From: Nocardia caishijiensis NBRC 108228
GTDB taxonomy: Bacteria > Actinomycetota > Actinomycetes > Mycobacteriales > Mycobacteriaceae
Direction: 5' to 3'
NCBI RefSeq assembly: GCF_001612825.1
Contig: NZ_BDBE01000013.1
Coordinates: 1 to 64,000 of the forward strand
DNA length: 64,000 nucleotides
Numbering within the stretch: the stretch's first letter is position 1; every line of letters starts with the position of its first letter. Below the pieces are notes generated by a model. It was given only the letters and a program-made list of their open reading frames with translations, searched no databases and had not been told where the DNA came from. A program made the translations under genes and the position numbers. Positions 54,401 to 64,000 of the stretch are shown here, piece after piece.

Positions 54401-57400
54401 AATGACTGAATGCCTGTCCGAGCCAAGCTGCGGCCCGTCGAGGGCCCTCGTCTTCGCCGCTGCGGTTGTCTCGGAGACCATTTGGCAGTGGGTCGGGCCA
54501 CCTAGGAGCCGATACCTGGGGAACGCCGTAAAACGACGAGAGCGCGGACAACGAACAGTCGAGGCAATTATTGCTCCGCCCGCCTCGTGTCGGCCCACCA
54601 TCGTTGATGGATTGTCCGTATCGATTGGTTCGGGGATCTGCGCCGACCATGAATTGGTTGCCGTTACGAAGGTGGTCCTCGACCGTGTGCTGGTACGACG
54701 CCTGCTCGACGGGCTCGAGACGACGCGGTGCCATGATTCGGCTGTCGGACGGGTTGGTGAACCGGGCCGGCGTGTTGGCCCGCGCGATGTCGTTGCTGAT
54801 CGTGCGGAGGTCGTCAGGGCTGAGCGGGGTATCGGGTGCACTGCGCGGCAAGCCCATGTGTGCGCGGAGGTCGTTGGACACGTCGAACGCGTGTTGTTGC
54901 AAGTTCAGTTGCAGGTCAGCGGCATTCGGGTCAGTGGTCAGCTCCAGATCGACCAGGAACTGGTCGTCGCTGAGGAGGTCCTGGACGTGGTTGAACGCGG
55001 AATCGACGGCATGCTGGGCGAATTCGATCTCCTGGCTCAACTGCGCCGGGGTCATGAGGTGCGTGTTGGGAATGTAGGCGCGGATGGTGGCTACCGAGAC
55101 CCAGCGGTGGCCGATCTGATAGCGGCGAATTCGGTAGGAGGGGCGCGGCTGGGACGGGTTGTGGTTCGTGGCGACGGCGGTGGTCCGGCCGTCGTGCGAC
55201 GGTTGGTTACGCAGAGCTTCGCGTAGCGGACGGGCGTCGGGGCTGTAGCCGGGATCGGGGAGTTGGTTCGTCGTCGGCGTTGGCGATGTGGTTTGTGGTG
55301 TCGTCTGCGTTTGTACGGACGCTGGGGCGGTCGCGGTTGTGGCCTGGTCGATCGACGGTGCCGTCGGGGTGGTGGGTGCTGTCGACGGCGGCATCGAGTT
55401 GTTGGGCGTGCTGGCCGGAGGAGCCGGGTTACTTGGTGTGCCGGCCGGGGGTACAGAAGTGTTGGGTGCGTGGGCCGGTCGCACCGTGGTGTTCGGCGCA
55501 TTGGTCGGTGGGGCCGAGGTGATAGGTGCGCTCGGCGGGGGCGTCGAGGTGATCGGGGTGCTGAGCGGAGGGGCGGCGTTGGCCGGGGTGCTCGCTGTTG
55601 GCGTGGGGCCGAGCTGGGAGGAGGGTGTTGTGGGGGTGGTTGTGGATGGATTTGTGGGCGCCATCGTTGCGGCGCTGGTGGTGGCGGGGTCGGTTTGTTG
55701 GGGGGTGCGGGTTTCGGGAGTGTTTTGTGCGGGCGAGGACGGGGCGGGGCCTGGGGTGCTCGGGTTCGGGACGCCGGGTTGGGCGGTGGAGGGGGCGACG
55801 GCCGACGGGTTGTTGGTGTCGGTGGTTTGGGGAGATGGGTTCGCTTGTGCTGGAGGTGAATCGGGTGATTGAACCGGTGGGGTGTTCACCGGTGGCAAGT
55901 CCAGGGATGAGGGGGCGGCGTTCGCAAGGGAGGAGGTGTCCGGTGGGTTCGTGTTGGGGTTGGGCCCGGTGGACGGGTTATCGTTCGGGCTTGCCGCCGA
56001 CGGATTCGATGCGGGGGAGTCCGAACTGGGGAAGGCCGTAGGGGGATTCGAGGTAGGCGAATCCGTGATCGTCGACGGTGTGTCGGTCGATGGGCTCGCT
56101 GGGTTCTGACTGGGGTTTGCGTTCTGTGGTGCGGGGGCAGCATTGTCCTGGTTGGTCGGAGAGCTGTTGCCCGGTGAAGGGGATTCGGAGGGGTTCGACT
56201 GCGCCACCTCGGTGGGCGGCGTTGCGCCGGTGTCGCTGAGCGAACTCCCTTGAGCAGCAGGACTTTCCGTCGACGGCGTACCACTTGCGGAATCGCCGGG
56301 CGCGCTGGGGGAGCCGCCACCAGCACCGGACGTGTCGCCAGCCGAGCTGGGCGAGCCACCTGCGTTGGGCGAGTCTCCCGCCGAGCTGGGCGAATCGCCG
56401 CCCGCACCAGGCGAATCACCCGCAGACGCCGAATCACCAACCGAGGCCGTGCTGGTTGCCCCCTCGTTCCCCGCACTCGAAGGCGAATCCCCGGCCGACC
56501 CCGGCGAATCACCGACTGAGGCCGGGCTGGTAGCGCCCTCATTCCCGCCAGCCGAAGGTGAATCCCCACCGGCAGGTGAATCCCCCACACCCGCAGGCGA
56601 ATCCCCTGTACTAGCAGGCGAAGTCGACGGCGCCCCGCCCCCGGCATCCCCCAACTCAGGCACCGACGGCGCAGACGAATTCCCACCCAACGCCCCGGAC
56701 TGCAACCCACTCTGCACTCCACCAGCCCCGGCACTGGTGAACGTATCCAGCCCGATATCGAGCTGGAACTCCTGCCCCATCAGCGTCGACGCGGCACCGG
56801 CCGCGGCAACCTGGGCGGAAACATCGGCGGCCAGCTCGGTACCGGCACCGGCGACGGACTTGGCCGCCAGCTTGCTCACCCCGTTGGACAACCCTTCCCC
56901 GACACCGTCGAGCTTGTTGCCGAGTCCACCGCCGACGGCGCCACCGACCGCACCACCGAACGTCGCCAAACCCAGATCGGCCCAACCGAACTTGTCCATC
57001 GACCGGTCGCCCTTGGCCACCTGGATCGAGCGGGCGATGGCATCGATGCCACCCTCTTCGAGCGCCTCGAACGCCGCCCCACGCAGGGCCGCCCGCGATG
57101 CCGCTTTGGCGATGCCGCGGGCGATCATCCGGGTCAGCAGTGTTTTCATCGCCATCTTCACCGCGACCTGCGCGGCGACGCGCGCGGCCACACCGGCGAC
57201 CGCACCGACACCGGTCCACGAGGTGGCAAGTGCCAGACCGATTTCCACGGCCGCGACGATCATCGTGCCGATGATCACCAGCTTGGTGTGCTCGATGTCG
57301 TTGGCACCGTCGTCGAGCAGTTCGGCCTGTTTCTGGCACCACTTGGCGATCGAGGCGAACGCGGCCTGGTCACCGGCGAGGAGTTTGTCGCGGTAGGCGG

Positions 57401-57614
57401 CGATCGCGTCGTGGGTCTCGCCCGCCGACAGGGCGGTCAGTGCGGCGTTCAGCGCCTTGGCCGCGTCCTCGTCGACGGTGTTGAGGGTGTCGGCGGTCGC
57501 GGTCCAGGCGTCGGCGAGGCGGCGCATCGCCGTTTCGTCACCGTCGGGCCAATCACCCGCTCCGAGGATGTATTTCGCGACCCATTGGAGCGAATCGGGG
57601 ATTTCGATACCCAC
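51429..57614 (-). CDS. Giant ESX-type polymorphic toxin with two effector domains
   Basis: 2,061 aa, GTG start 3 bases after the WXG100 stop. Residues 1-300: WXG100-like, membrane-active CpnT-type N-terminal region. 310-785: Ser/Pro/Asn/Gly linker with GDSPSSAGD-type repeats. 790-960: a pre-toxin domain with a second copy at ~1385-1550. ~990-1172: papain-fold glutamine-deamidase-type domain with Cys1017 in NNCLDC and the His/Asp block SHATVIVYPPGAAGPVWWDP. 1177-1354 overlaps an out-of-frame gene (see 53555-54085). ~1608-1695: a trafficking-type module (RLIGCDASTNGFADRLAQHL). The last ~285 residues resemble DNA/RNA non-specific endonucleases, with DGGH at 1946-1949 and NLFAQESEFNQRQFRVLEN. Probably exported by an ESX system to act on rival cells. 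Whether all 2,061 residues are made as one chain is uncertain. Confidence 0.75.
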   Translation of the reverse strand: MGIEIPDSLQWVAKYILGAGDWPDGDETAMRRLADAWTATADTLNTVDEDAAKALNAALTALSAGETHDAIAAYRDKLLAGDQAAFASIAKWCQKQAELLDDGANDIEHTKLVIIGTMIVAAVEIGLALATSWTGVGAVAGVAARVAAQVAVKMAMKTLLTRMIARGIAKAASRAALRGAAFEALEEGGIDAIARSIQVAKGDRSMDKFGWADLGLATFGGAVGGAVGGGLGNKLDGVGEGLSNGVSKLAAKSVAGAGTELAADVSAQVAAAGAASTLMGQEFQLDIGLDTFTSAGAGGVQSGLQSGALGGNSSAPSVPELGDAGGGAPSTSPASTGDSPAGVGDSPAGGDSPSAGGNEGATSPASVGDSPGSAGDSPSSAGNEGATSTASVGDSASAGDSPGAGGDSPSSAGDSPNAGGSPSSAGDTSGAGGGSPSAPGDSASGTPSTESPAAQGSSLSDTGATPPTEVAQSNPSESPSPGNSSPTNQDNAAPAPQNANPSQNPASPSTDTPSTITDSPTSNPPTAFPSSDSPASNPSAASPNDNPSTGPNPNTNPPDTSSLANAAPSSLDLPPVNTPPVQSPDSPPAQANPSPQTTDTNNPSAVAPSTAQPGVPNPSTPGPAPSSPAQNTPETRTPQQTDPATTSAATMAPTNPSTTTPTTPSSQLGPTPTASTPANAAPPLSTPITSTPPPSAPITSAPPTNAPNTTVRPAHAPNTSVPPAGTPSNPAPPASTPNNSMPPSTAPTTPTAPSIDQATTATAPASVQTQTTPQTTSPTPTTNQLPDPGYSPDARPLREALRNQPSHDGRTTAVATNHNPSQPRPSYRIRRYQIGHRWVSVATIRAYIPNTHLMTPAQLSQEIEFAQHAVDSAFNHVQDLLSDDQFLVDLELTTDPNAADLQLNLQQHAFDVSNDLRAHMGLPRSAPDTPLSPDDLRTISNDIARANTPARFTNPSDSRIMAPRRLEPVEQASYQHTVEDHLRNGNQFMVGADPRTNRYGQSINDGGPTRGGRSNNCLDCSLSALSSFYGVPQVSAPRWPDPLPNGLRDNRSGEDEGPRRAAAWLGQAFSHFPGMSIPDQFQALHNHIASLGPGSSALVINCWHARDKNGNPEYNADGSPVIRSSHATVIVYPPGAAGPVWWDPQSGATSDVPPPGMVARSAALDFIPIDAHGGITNAGTNSNGGTGQPAADQDIRTEPGVPDDRDPTRLGSPGDSFPGGIGAGNGTGVGELRSEQTNGSRDSSPEPTARHDRGGVRPSDRNGPDGPGKPGVPPTPSNPPAEDFRGPTDSSVSSPSDRPGSTEQPGNNRTDHDQQGNPLLPSERGSALGSDGVGRDAQPDNGIMADRGNDRTVAGDQDTTASASAAPSTVSFDPTSASSNPTLSPQERANADNARHARESLRASTPENNQSVRVNPYGGSPYQVARYPEALGQPVQVLRLTTHITSDPNLPPTAVDALTDSVHHSIDHNLNQGHQFANGDWVMVDIVPVADPNDADLHLDLTTTTTELAGTVRQHLGLPPQSTPGFTPNDIRQLAADIDQATMTGAHQPSWADPHTTAPETPVETEHTVDLDAIHNTHAEQTPAGISHHRGDPTMGDLPHRVPADPTRFTADTHITPDGHAVIGNQTLTPEQYGDLLRRTHWDGTTPIRLIGCDASTNGFADRLAQHLGVEVLAPTQAAWTDTNGNVFSTSAITNPDGTRSPRVPPDGQWQSHHPTGTTASHGTDATAPGATPNAVDAESAVDRSRPATSDTPPPGHETPFGDRRDDVRDRITPPRRVINSPLLDPNNPDHVNARGTLRPDEYPLPVPPGNPTNQLHGQTPNGAPFTDTIYGDPPAHTTVRDYHPRIAEYPRRTGGTFTALRHEQQVIFPPDADGNVQSFSRSQVGDNVVLTESLNGRHVATTGVVRHDFSTGDAVNRDRDSAEATAATNVGHEGVAPPGTNITHDGGHASSYRTTLDRGLVNLFAQESEFNQRQFRVLENAIADWPRSRTGRETHIDFRTDPPGSVTPETVIGTVTMVDSRGEVYRELILSFSNRGGNSFTRKEHEIQLRDFRKYDEHQT
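53555..54085 (-). CDS. Immunity-type protein encoded inside the toxin gene in another frame
   Basis: 176 aa from the ATG at 54085, shifted by one base relative to the toxin frame. A perfect GGAGGT ribosome site (54093-54098) lies 7 bases upstream. The sequence is protein-like throughout (IRTAEQANQLLTRIFG, GLGLGNYVVNKQTGVVTAHR, SLPPDMIGEEFDQAIETG), while the toxin frame here reads as a Gly/Pro/Asp linker. In the first 40 codons I count 29 with G or C at the third position in this frame against 16 in the toxin frame, so this frame looks like the true coding frame. It loosely resembles YrhB/Imm35-type immunity proteins. It begins at the end of the deamidase domain, as expected for that domain's immunity gene. 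Confidence 0.72.
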   Translation of the reverse strand: MPEPIRTAEQANQLLTRIFGQNQEFQTIETRHGWVAQAILSPEELEQGMGLGLGNYVVNKQTGVVTAHRSLPPDMIGEEFDQAIETGQTVQGSQVYPPLHRIHLLKTFEDPQTVQYQVRVTDLGQPNNPETTELITINKETLYFHPSGGPLSEATAWAEMLSRTTGSWPTEETIER

Positions 57615-57617
57615 GAA

Positions 57618-57905
57618 CTAGCTCCCCGCCACCTGATTCAGCTGTGCCGCGTTCGCGGTGTCCTGGGCGTCGAGTGCGTCGGCGACCGTCACCATGTTCG
57701 TGCCGAGCTGGGTCATGGTCGTCGCGAGGTTGCCGACGGAGGTCTTGCCCTGCTCGACGCCGGGGGTGTAGTTCTGCGCGAACGCCTGCCCGATCTCGTC
57801 CCCACCCCAGCACTCGCCCTCGGCGGCCAAGGCGGCGGTCAGCGTGGTGAGGGCGCTCGAGATCGTCGATGCCACCGAGTCGAACGAGGTGCGCGTGCTG
57901 CGCAA
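57618..57905 (-). CDS. WXG100-family protein, partner of the toxin
   Basis: 95 aa from a TTG at 57905. Two helices with a central CWGGDEIGQAF turn (the WxG motif) and length near 100 are typical of ESX substrates. The stop lies 3 bases before the toxin start. The natural N-terminus would read INADPAALRSTRTSF, but that needs an ATC start at 57926, directly preceded by an in-frame TAG; TTG 57905 is the first standard start. It probably pairs with the toxin's WXG100-like N-terminus for secretion. Confidence 0.82.
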   Translation of the reverse strand: MRSTRTSFDSVASTISSALTTLTAALAAEGECWGGDEIGQAFAQNYTPGVEQGKTSVGNLATTMTQLGTNMVTVADALDAQDTANAAQLNQVAGS

Positions 57906-58062
57906 CGCCGCGGGATCGGCGTTGATCTAACTCATTCCACATCCCAACCTCGCCCAACATTCCTGTCGAGGTTTTGGACGCGCGGGAACGCGAAGAAGAT
58001 CCCTATTGTGTGGTATGTCTCATTCGATAGTCGTTTGCTATGAGCCAGGCAGAAAGCAAGCT

Positions 58063-58428
58063 TCAGCCTGTGATCGAACGAACGGCAGCCTGAAGTGTCG
58101 CGTCGTCGACCTCGCCGACCACGAACCCCTTGGCGACAATGTGCCGCACCAGCGAAGGCTCCGGGGGCACACCGTATTTGCGCAGGTAATGGGGCACCGC
58201 ACCGGCCCAGACGAAGACGCCGTCGGTCTGGTAGTTCAGCGGCACATCACGCTGCCCTGGGTCGAAATCGTCGGTGGCGTAACTGCGGGCGCTGAGGATC
58301 ACCGGCGCGGATTCGAGATATGCCAGCACCTGAGGTGTGATCCGAGGATCGACGGGAGGTCGGTTCACCACCGGCTTTCCTGCGGCATTGCGCCCGTCGA
58401 ACGGTGGCGCCGACCGAAAGTCACTCAT
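58063..58428 (-). CDS. Conserved-looking hypothetical protein
   Basis: 121 aa from the ATG at 58428 (a TTG three codons earlier is possible). The sequence has a TPQVLAYLESAPVILSARSY core and a C-terminal two-helix part (SLVRHIVAKGFVVGEVDDAT). No signal peptide or membrane helix. It precedes the WXG100/toxin pair on the same strand and may be a small ESX-linked protein. Family not recognised. Confidence 0.6.
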   Translation of the reverse strand: MSDFRSAPPFDGRNAAGKPVVNRPPVDPRITPQVLAYLESAPVILSARSYATDDFDPGQRDVPLNYQTDGVFVWAGAVPHYLRKYGVPPEPSLVRHIVAKGFVVGEVDDATLQAAVRSITG

Positions 58429-58487
58429 AACCGCCAACGTACTAGGAGATCAGGGTCGCGCCATCTCTGACGACAACGGCTCCGCGG

Positions 58488-58650
58488 CTATGGCACGGCC
58501 ACCAGGGTGAGGACGGGGTCGAGCCCTGTGAAGTCATCAGGGTTGCGGGTGTAGAGCGGTAGGTCGTTCGCCGAAGCGATGGCCGCGATCATCAGATCGC
58601 ACTTCCGTGGCTTGGGGTTGCGGCTTTCGGCGACAACGAGTTTGGCCATT
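58488..58650 (-). pseudogene. VapC-like PIN toxin remnant
   Basis: Minus-strand codons ending in TAG at 58488 read LVVAESRNPKPRKCDLMIAA, then IASANDLPLYTRNPDDFTGL and DPVLTLVAVP. This is the C-terminal half of a VapC toxin, with the conserved DLMIAA and TRNxDDF motifs. The N-terminal half, with the first catalytic Asp, is missing. Confidence 0.75.
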
Positions 58651-58700
58651 GTCGTGAATCGTCGCCCCGACGATGAGCAGAAGCCGAGCGCGTCGACTGC

Positions 58701-58796
58701 TCAGTCATCGAGGCGGTCCGCACCGCCCGCTTCGAGCGCGTCCATGACGCCTGCGCCGTCGTTGCAAAGCTCGGCGTGGGTGATCGTCCTGGTCAT
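58701..58796 (-). pseudogene. Phd-like antitoxin remnant
   Basis: ATG at 58796 opens MTRTITHAELCNDGAGVMDA followed by LEAGGADRLDD and a TGA. The first ~25 residues match prevent-host-death antitoxins, then the frame breaks. Together with the PIN remnant at 58488-58650 it is a vapBC-type pair that lost its middle by deletion. Confidence 0.65.
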
Positions 58797-58848
58797 GACA
58801 CACAATGATGCCGAGGGCGGCTATCCACCGCCATGGGCGTCGATGCTC

Positions 58849-59823
58849 TCAGATCGCCAGCACAGTCTTCCCGCGTGCACTGCCCGCGCCGAGCACGGCG
58901 GGGGCGGCTTCCAGCGGCACCGTCATCTGGACCGGAACCACCACGTCGCCCGCGGCGACCCGCGCGAGCAGGCGGCTCAATTCTGGTCCGCGGCCTTTGG
59001 ATTCGAAGTTTCCGCCAGTGATGCCGCGCTCGCTCAGCGCCTGTTCGTCGGCGGCCCAGACGGTGGTGTAGGCGTGGCCGCCGTGGCGGACGAGGGTGGC
59101 GTGGTCGGCGAAAGCCGGTGCGGTGCTGACCAGATCGAACAGGACGTCGATGCCGTCGGGGTGGGTGAAGCGCACGGCGTCGACCACGCTCGAGTCGACC
59201 TGGGTGCCGGGGTCGTGGCTGTTGGGGCGGGCCTGGGTGTAGTCGACGGTCTCGGCGGCGCCGAGGCGGGCGACCTGGTCGGTGGCGTCGGCGCGGGCGG
59301 TGGCGATCACGTGCGCGCCCGCGATATTGGCCAGTTGCACGAGGAAGGAGCCGACACCGCCGGTGGCGCCGACGATCAGCACGGTCTGGCCGGGCTGGAT
59401 GTGGGCGGCGTCGACCAGGTCCTGGGCGGTGAGCCCGGCGATCGGCAGGGCGGCGGCGGCGACGGAGGTGATGCCGTCGGGGATCTTCACCAATGTGGCG
59501 TCCTCGGGGACGGTCGCGTATTGCGCCCAGCTGCCGTGGCCCGCAGGAGCGGTGAGGAATTTGCCGACCACCTTGTCGCCCACGGCGAACGAGGTGACGC
59601 CGGACCCGACCGCCGACACCGTGCCCGCGCCGTCCACGCCGAGGATCATCGGGAAGTCGGTCGGCATTTTTCCTTCGAGCAGCCCGTCGGCCATCTTCAG
59701 ATCGAACGGGTTGACGCCCGCGGCGTCCAGGGCGACCTGCACGTCACCGGGACCGGGCTCGGGCACCGGCATATCGGCGAGTTCGGGTGTGGCACCGAAC
59801 TTGTGAACCACGATGGCGCGCAT
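58849..59823 (-). CDS. NADP-dependent quinone oxidoreductase-like (MDR) enzyme
   Basis: 324 aa. Zinc-independent medium-chain dehydrogenase/reductase pattern: N-terminal MRAIVVHKFGATPELADMPV, core ILGVDGAGTVSAVG, and the nucleotide loop VLIVGATGGVGSFLVQLANI. The structural zinc Cys cluster is absent, consistent with quinone/enal reductases. ATG at 59823 with GAGGAG 9 bases upstream (the frame extends to a TTG). Divergent from clpB, sharing the 59824-60007 region. Confidence 0.85.
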   Translation of the reverse strand: MRAIVVHKFGATPELADMPVPEPGPGDVQVALDAAGVNPFDLKMADGLLEGKMPTDFPMILGVDGAGTVSAVGSGVTSFAVGDKVVGKFLTAPAGHGSWAQYATVPEDATLVKIPDGITSVAAAALPIAGLTAQDLVDAAHIQPGQTVLIVGATGGVGSFLVQLANIAGAHVIATARADATDQVARLGAAETVDYTQARPNSHDPGTQVDSSVVDAVRFTHPDGIDVLFDLVSTAPAFADHATLVRHGGHAYTTVWAADEQALSERGITGGNFESKGRGPELSRLLARVAAGDVVVPVQMTVPLEAAPAVLGAGSARGKTVLAI

Positions 59824-59938
59824 GGTCGACAACTCCTCGTATTCGGGGGTGATCCAGGCACCGCAATCCTAGGCTCAGGGGGCTCCGACATGCGGCGTAG
59901 CGTGAGGCGGCGTGGCGAACCGGCGCGAAAAAGTTTAA

Positions 59939-59959
59939 GTTGAGCGGAACAGACTCAAC
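59939..59959. promoter_or_regulatory. HAIR element (HspR operator) upstream of clpB
   Basis: GTTGAGC-N7-ACTCAAC lies within a longer symmetrical AAGTTGAG/ACTCAACT pattern and is almost identical to the dnaK box at 35769-35789. This places clpB under HspR control together with the dnaK operon. Confidence 0.85.
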
Positions 59960-60007
59960 TTTGCCGACGTTGAACCAGTCGATACCGGAATTACCCCGAG
60001 GAGACCT

Positions 60008-62581
<2,574 letters not shown>

Positions 62582-62590
62582 TTTATCCAC

Positions 62591-62626
62591 AGCCCGGTGC
62601 GTAGGACCCTCCCTACGCGCCGGGCT
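62591..62626 (+). terminator. Terminator after clpB
   Basis: AGCCCGGTGCGTAGG (62591-62605) pairs with CCTACGCGCCGGGCT (62612-62626), with one G-T wobble and a 6-base loop, starting 9 bases after the clpB stop. No T tract. The next gene begins 17 bases downstream. Confidence 0.75.
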
Positions 62627-62643
62627 GACCTACGCTGGGAGTC

Positions 62644-63426
62644 ATGACGAATCCGAACGATCCGTGGGGACAACGCCCGGAGGATTCGCCGACCGAACGG
62701 CTGGGTTCGCCAGGGAACGAAACCACACGGCCGTACGGCGGTGGGTTCGACGAGTGGGGACAACCGTCGAACCCCACCCAGGCACTGCCGCCGCACGATG
62801 CCCAATGGGGACCGTATGAAAGTGGTTATCCCGCAGCGCAACCCGCGCCCCAACCGGCCTACGGGCAGGGTTATCCGCCCGGTTACGGGCCGGGGGACCC
62901 CGCCGGTCATCCACCGCGTCCACAGGACGGCGACCAGCAGCAACCGCCGAAGAAGCACACGGGCCTGTGGATCGCCCTCGGCCTTGCCGTCGTCGCGCTC
63001 ATCGCCTTCGGCGGCATCCTGGCCGGTCTGATGCTCACCGGTGGCGGCGGTTCCGACGACGACACCGCCGCCGCACCACCCACCACCCAGACCCTGCAAC
63101 CACCGACCAGGCAAACCACCCCGACCGCGCCGCCGAGCGCGAGCGGCCTGCCCGGCTTACCCGGCCTCGGTGGCACCGAAGACCTCGGCGCCACCATGGG
63201 CAGCATCACCGCCAACACCGGCACCGAGATCACCATGAGCACGCTCGGCGGGTCGAGCGTGCGCGTGTTGATCGACGAGGCCACGCAGGTGATCTCGTTG
63301 AGCACCACGAAGGCGAGCGAACTTCCGGTCGGTGACATGGTTATGGTGCAGGGCGACAAGAACCCAGACGGGTCGATCCGCGCCAAGATCATCATCAGCA
63401 CGGCGCTCCCGAGCGGCCCCCGATGA
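62644..63426 (+). CDS. DUF5666-like single-pass membrane protein with Pro-rich cytoplasmic N-terminus
   Basis: 260 aa. Residues 1-100 are Pro/Gly/Tyr/Gln-rich and cytoplasmic, followed by a transmembrane helix (GLWIALGLAVVALIAFGGIL) and a Thr/Pro spacer. The extracytoplasmic domain (GSITANTGTEITMSTLGGSS, then LPVGDMVMVQGDKNPDGSI) resembles the DUF5666 beta fold. ATG at 62644. Function unknown. Confidence 0.75.
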   Translation: MTNPNDPWGQRPEDSPTERLGSPGNETTRPYGGGFDEWGQPSNPTQALPPHDAQWGPYESGYPAAQPAPQPAYGQGYPPGYGPGDPAGHPPRPQDGDQQQPPKKHTGLWIALGLAVVALIAFGGILAGLMLTGGGGSDDDTAAAPPTTQTLQPPTRQTTPTAPPSASGLPGLPGLGGTEDLGATMGSITANTGTEITMSTLGGSSVRVLIDEATQVISLSTTKASELPVGDMVMVQGDKNPDGSIRAKIIISTALPSGPR

Positions 63427-63494
63427 GCGACCCGCGCGTCGAATCCCCGGTGCTACCGGGCAATCACGGCGACGGCTGGATAGGCTAGGCGACG

Positions 63495-64000
63495 ATGACG
63501 GCTATGTGGTTCGGCTTGGCGGCGATCGCACTCGTTGGTGCGGTCGTACTGCTGTATTTCGATCGGGTCCAGCGCCAGCGCACCGGGCACGCCCGCCAGG
63601 TGTGGGCGAAGTCCCAGGGCTACACCTATGTGTCGGTGGAGCCCGCCCTCGCCTCGACGTGGCGGCGTGGCGCGCTGGCCAAGCTCGGCTACCTGTCGGC
63701 GGTCGACGTGGTCTCCGGCATCCGCAAGGGCGAGAAGTTCGTGCTCTTCGACCTGGAGGACGCCGCGACCCTGGTGGCCGTGCGCCGCCAGATCGGCTCC
63801 GAGATCGACGTCGACATGCGGCTCAAGACCGCGTCGCCGCCCAAGGACCACGACCTGGAGCTGCTCGGCGCCATCGGTGACCGGGTCGTGTTCGCCACCG
63901 ACCCCGATATCGCCCGCCACGCCGTCGACCAGCGGATGGTCGGGTTCATCGAATCCCTGTCCGACACCGTGCAGATGCTGTGGAGCGAGGGCAACTGGAC
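63495..64000 (+). CDS. Membrane-anchored conserved protein, cut by the window end
   Basis: At least 168 codons, open to the last base. MTAMWFGLAAIALVGAVVLL is an N-terminal membrane anchor. A soluble region follows (RQVWAKSQGYTYVSVEP, LSAVDVVSGIRKGEKFVLFD). Size, anchor and position beside clpB resemble M. tuberculosis Rv0383c, whose role is unknown. The stop lies outside the window. Confidence 0.75.
   Translation, partial: MTAMWFGLAAIALVGAVVLLYFDRVQRQRTGHARQVWAKSQGYTYVSVEPALASTWRRGALAKLGYLSAVDVVSGIRKGEKFVLFDLEDAATLVAVRRQIGSEIDVDMRLKTASPPKDHDLELLGAIGDRVVFATDPDIARHAVDQRMVGFIESLSDTVQMLWSEGNW

Noticed and set aside
55263..55872. Plus-strand Val/Gly- and Arg/Gly-rich frames over the toxin linker
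   Set aside because: They are antisense of the Ser/Pro/Asn linker codons and have no start signal.

Overview
This is a high-G+C actinobacterial chromosome segment, most likely from Nocardia or a close relative. The evidence is mycobacterial-type gene content in the order iniR/iniB/iniA/iniC, then dnaK-grpE-dnaJ-hspR, then clpB (compare M. tuberculosis Rv0339c-Rv0343, Rv0350-Rv0353 and Rv0384c). ESX-type genes (PPE-like, EspG, WXG100), a mycothiol-dependent enzyme family member and DUF3558 lipoproteins point the same way. Species assignment is inference.

Layout. 1-3.1 kb: small tandem repeats, a perfect 22-bp-arm hairpin and two secreted S1 serine proteases (minus strand). 3.1-8.5 kb (minus): a truncated Hsp70-like membrane protein, an IniR-like ATPase/LuxR regulator and a full Hsp70-like ATPase domain fused to a membrane segment and a Pro/Gln-rich tail. 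8.5-30.5 kb (plus): a divergent promoter, then iniB, iniA and iniC. This iniB encodes about 6,054 residues, almost all Gly/Asp/Val/Thr repeats with no Lys or Arg visible after about residue 147. 30.5-35.1 kb: an IS5-type transposase remnant, then a second iniB-iniA pair whose IniB is much shorter and Ala/Thr-rich. 35.1-40 kb: a Uma2-type nuclease-like protein and the HspR-controlled dnaK operon with HAIR boxes. 40-44.2 kb: three flavohaemoglobin/reductase paralogues around a VapBC-like module. 44.4-48.6 kb: a MarR regulator with a palindromic operator, a mycothiol-dependent enzyme family protein, and a DUF3558/small protein/PPE-like/EspG operon. 48.6-58.4 kb: orphan and decayed toxin-antitoxin genes, a less G+C-rich cluster of immunity-type genes, a 2,061-residue ESX-type polymorphic toxin with two different effector domains, and its WXG100 partner. 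An apparently genuine immunity gene lies inside the toxin gene in another frame. 58.4-64 kb: VapBC debris, a quinone-oxidoreductase-like enzyme, clpB with its own HAIR box, a DUF5666-like membrane protein and a membrane protein cut by the window end.

How it fits together. Two ideas stand out. First, the 0-35 kb region reads as one envelope-stress locus: a regulator set between two membrane-anchored Hsp70-type proteins, divergent from giant repeat proteins that are translated next to bacterial dynamin-like GTPases. Second, the 48-58 kb region is an ESX-dependent contact-toxin island with accumulated immunity genes. Functions are assigned from motifs read by eye; no database search was possible.
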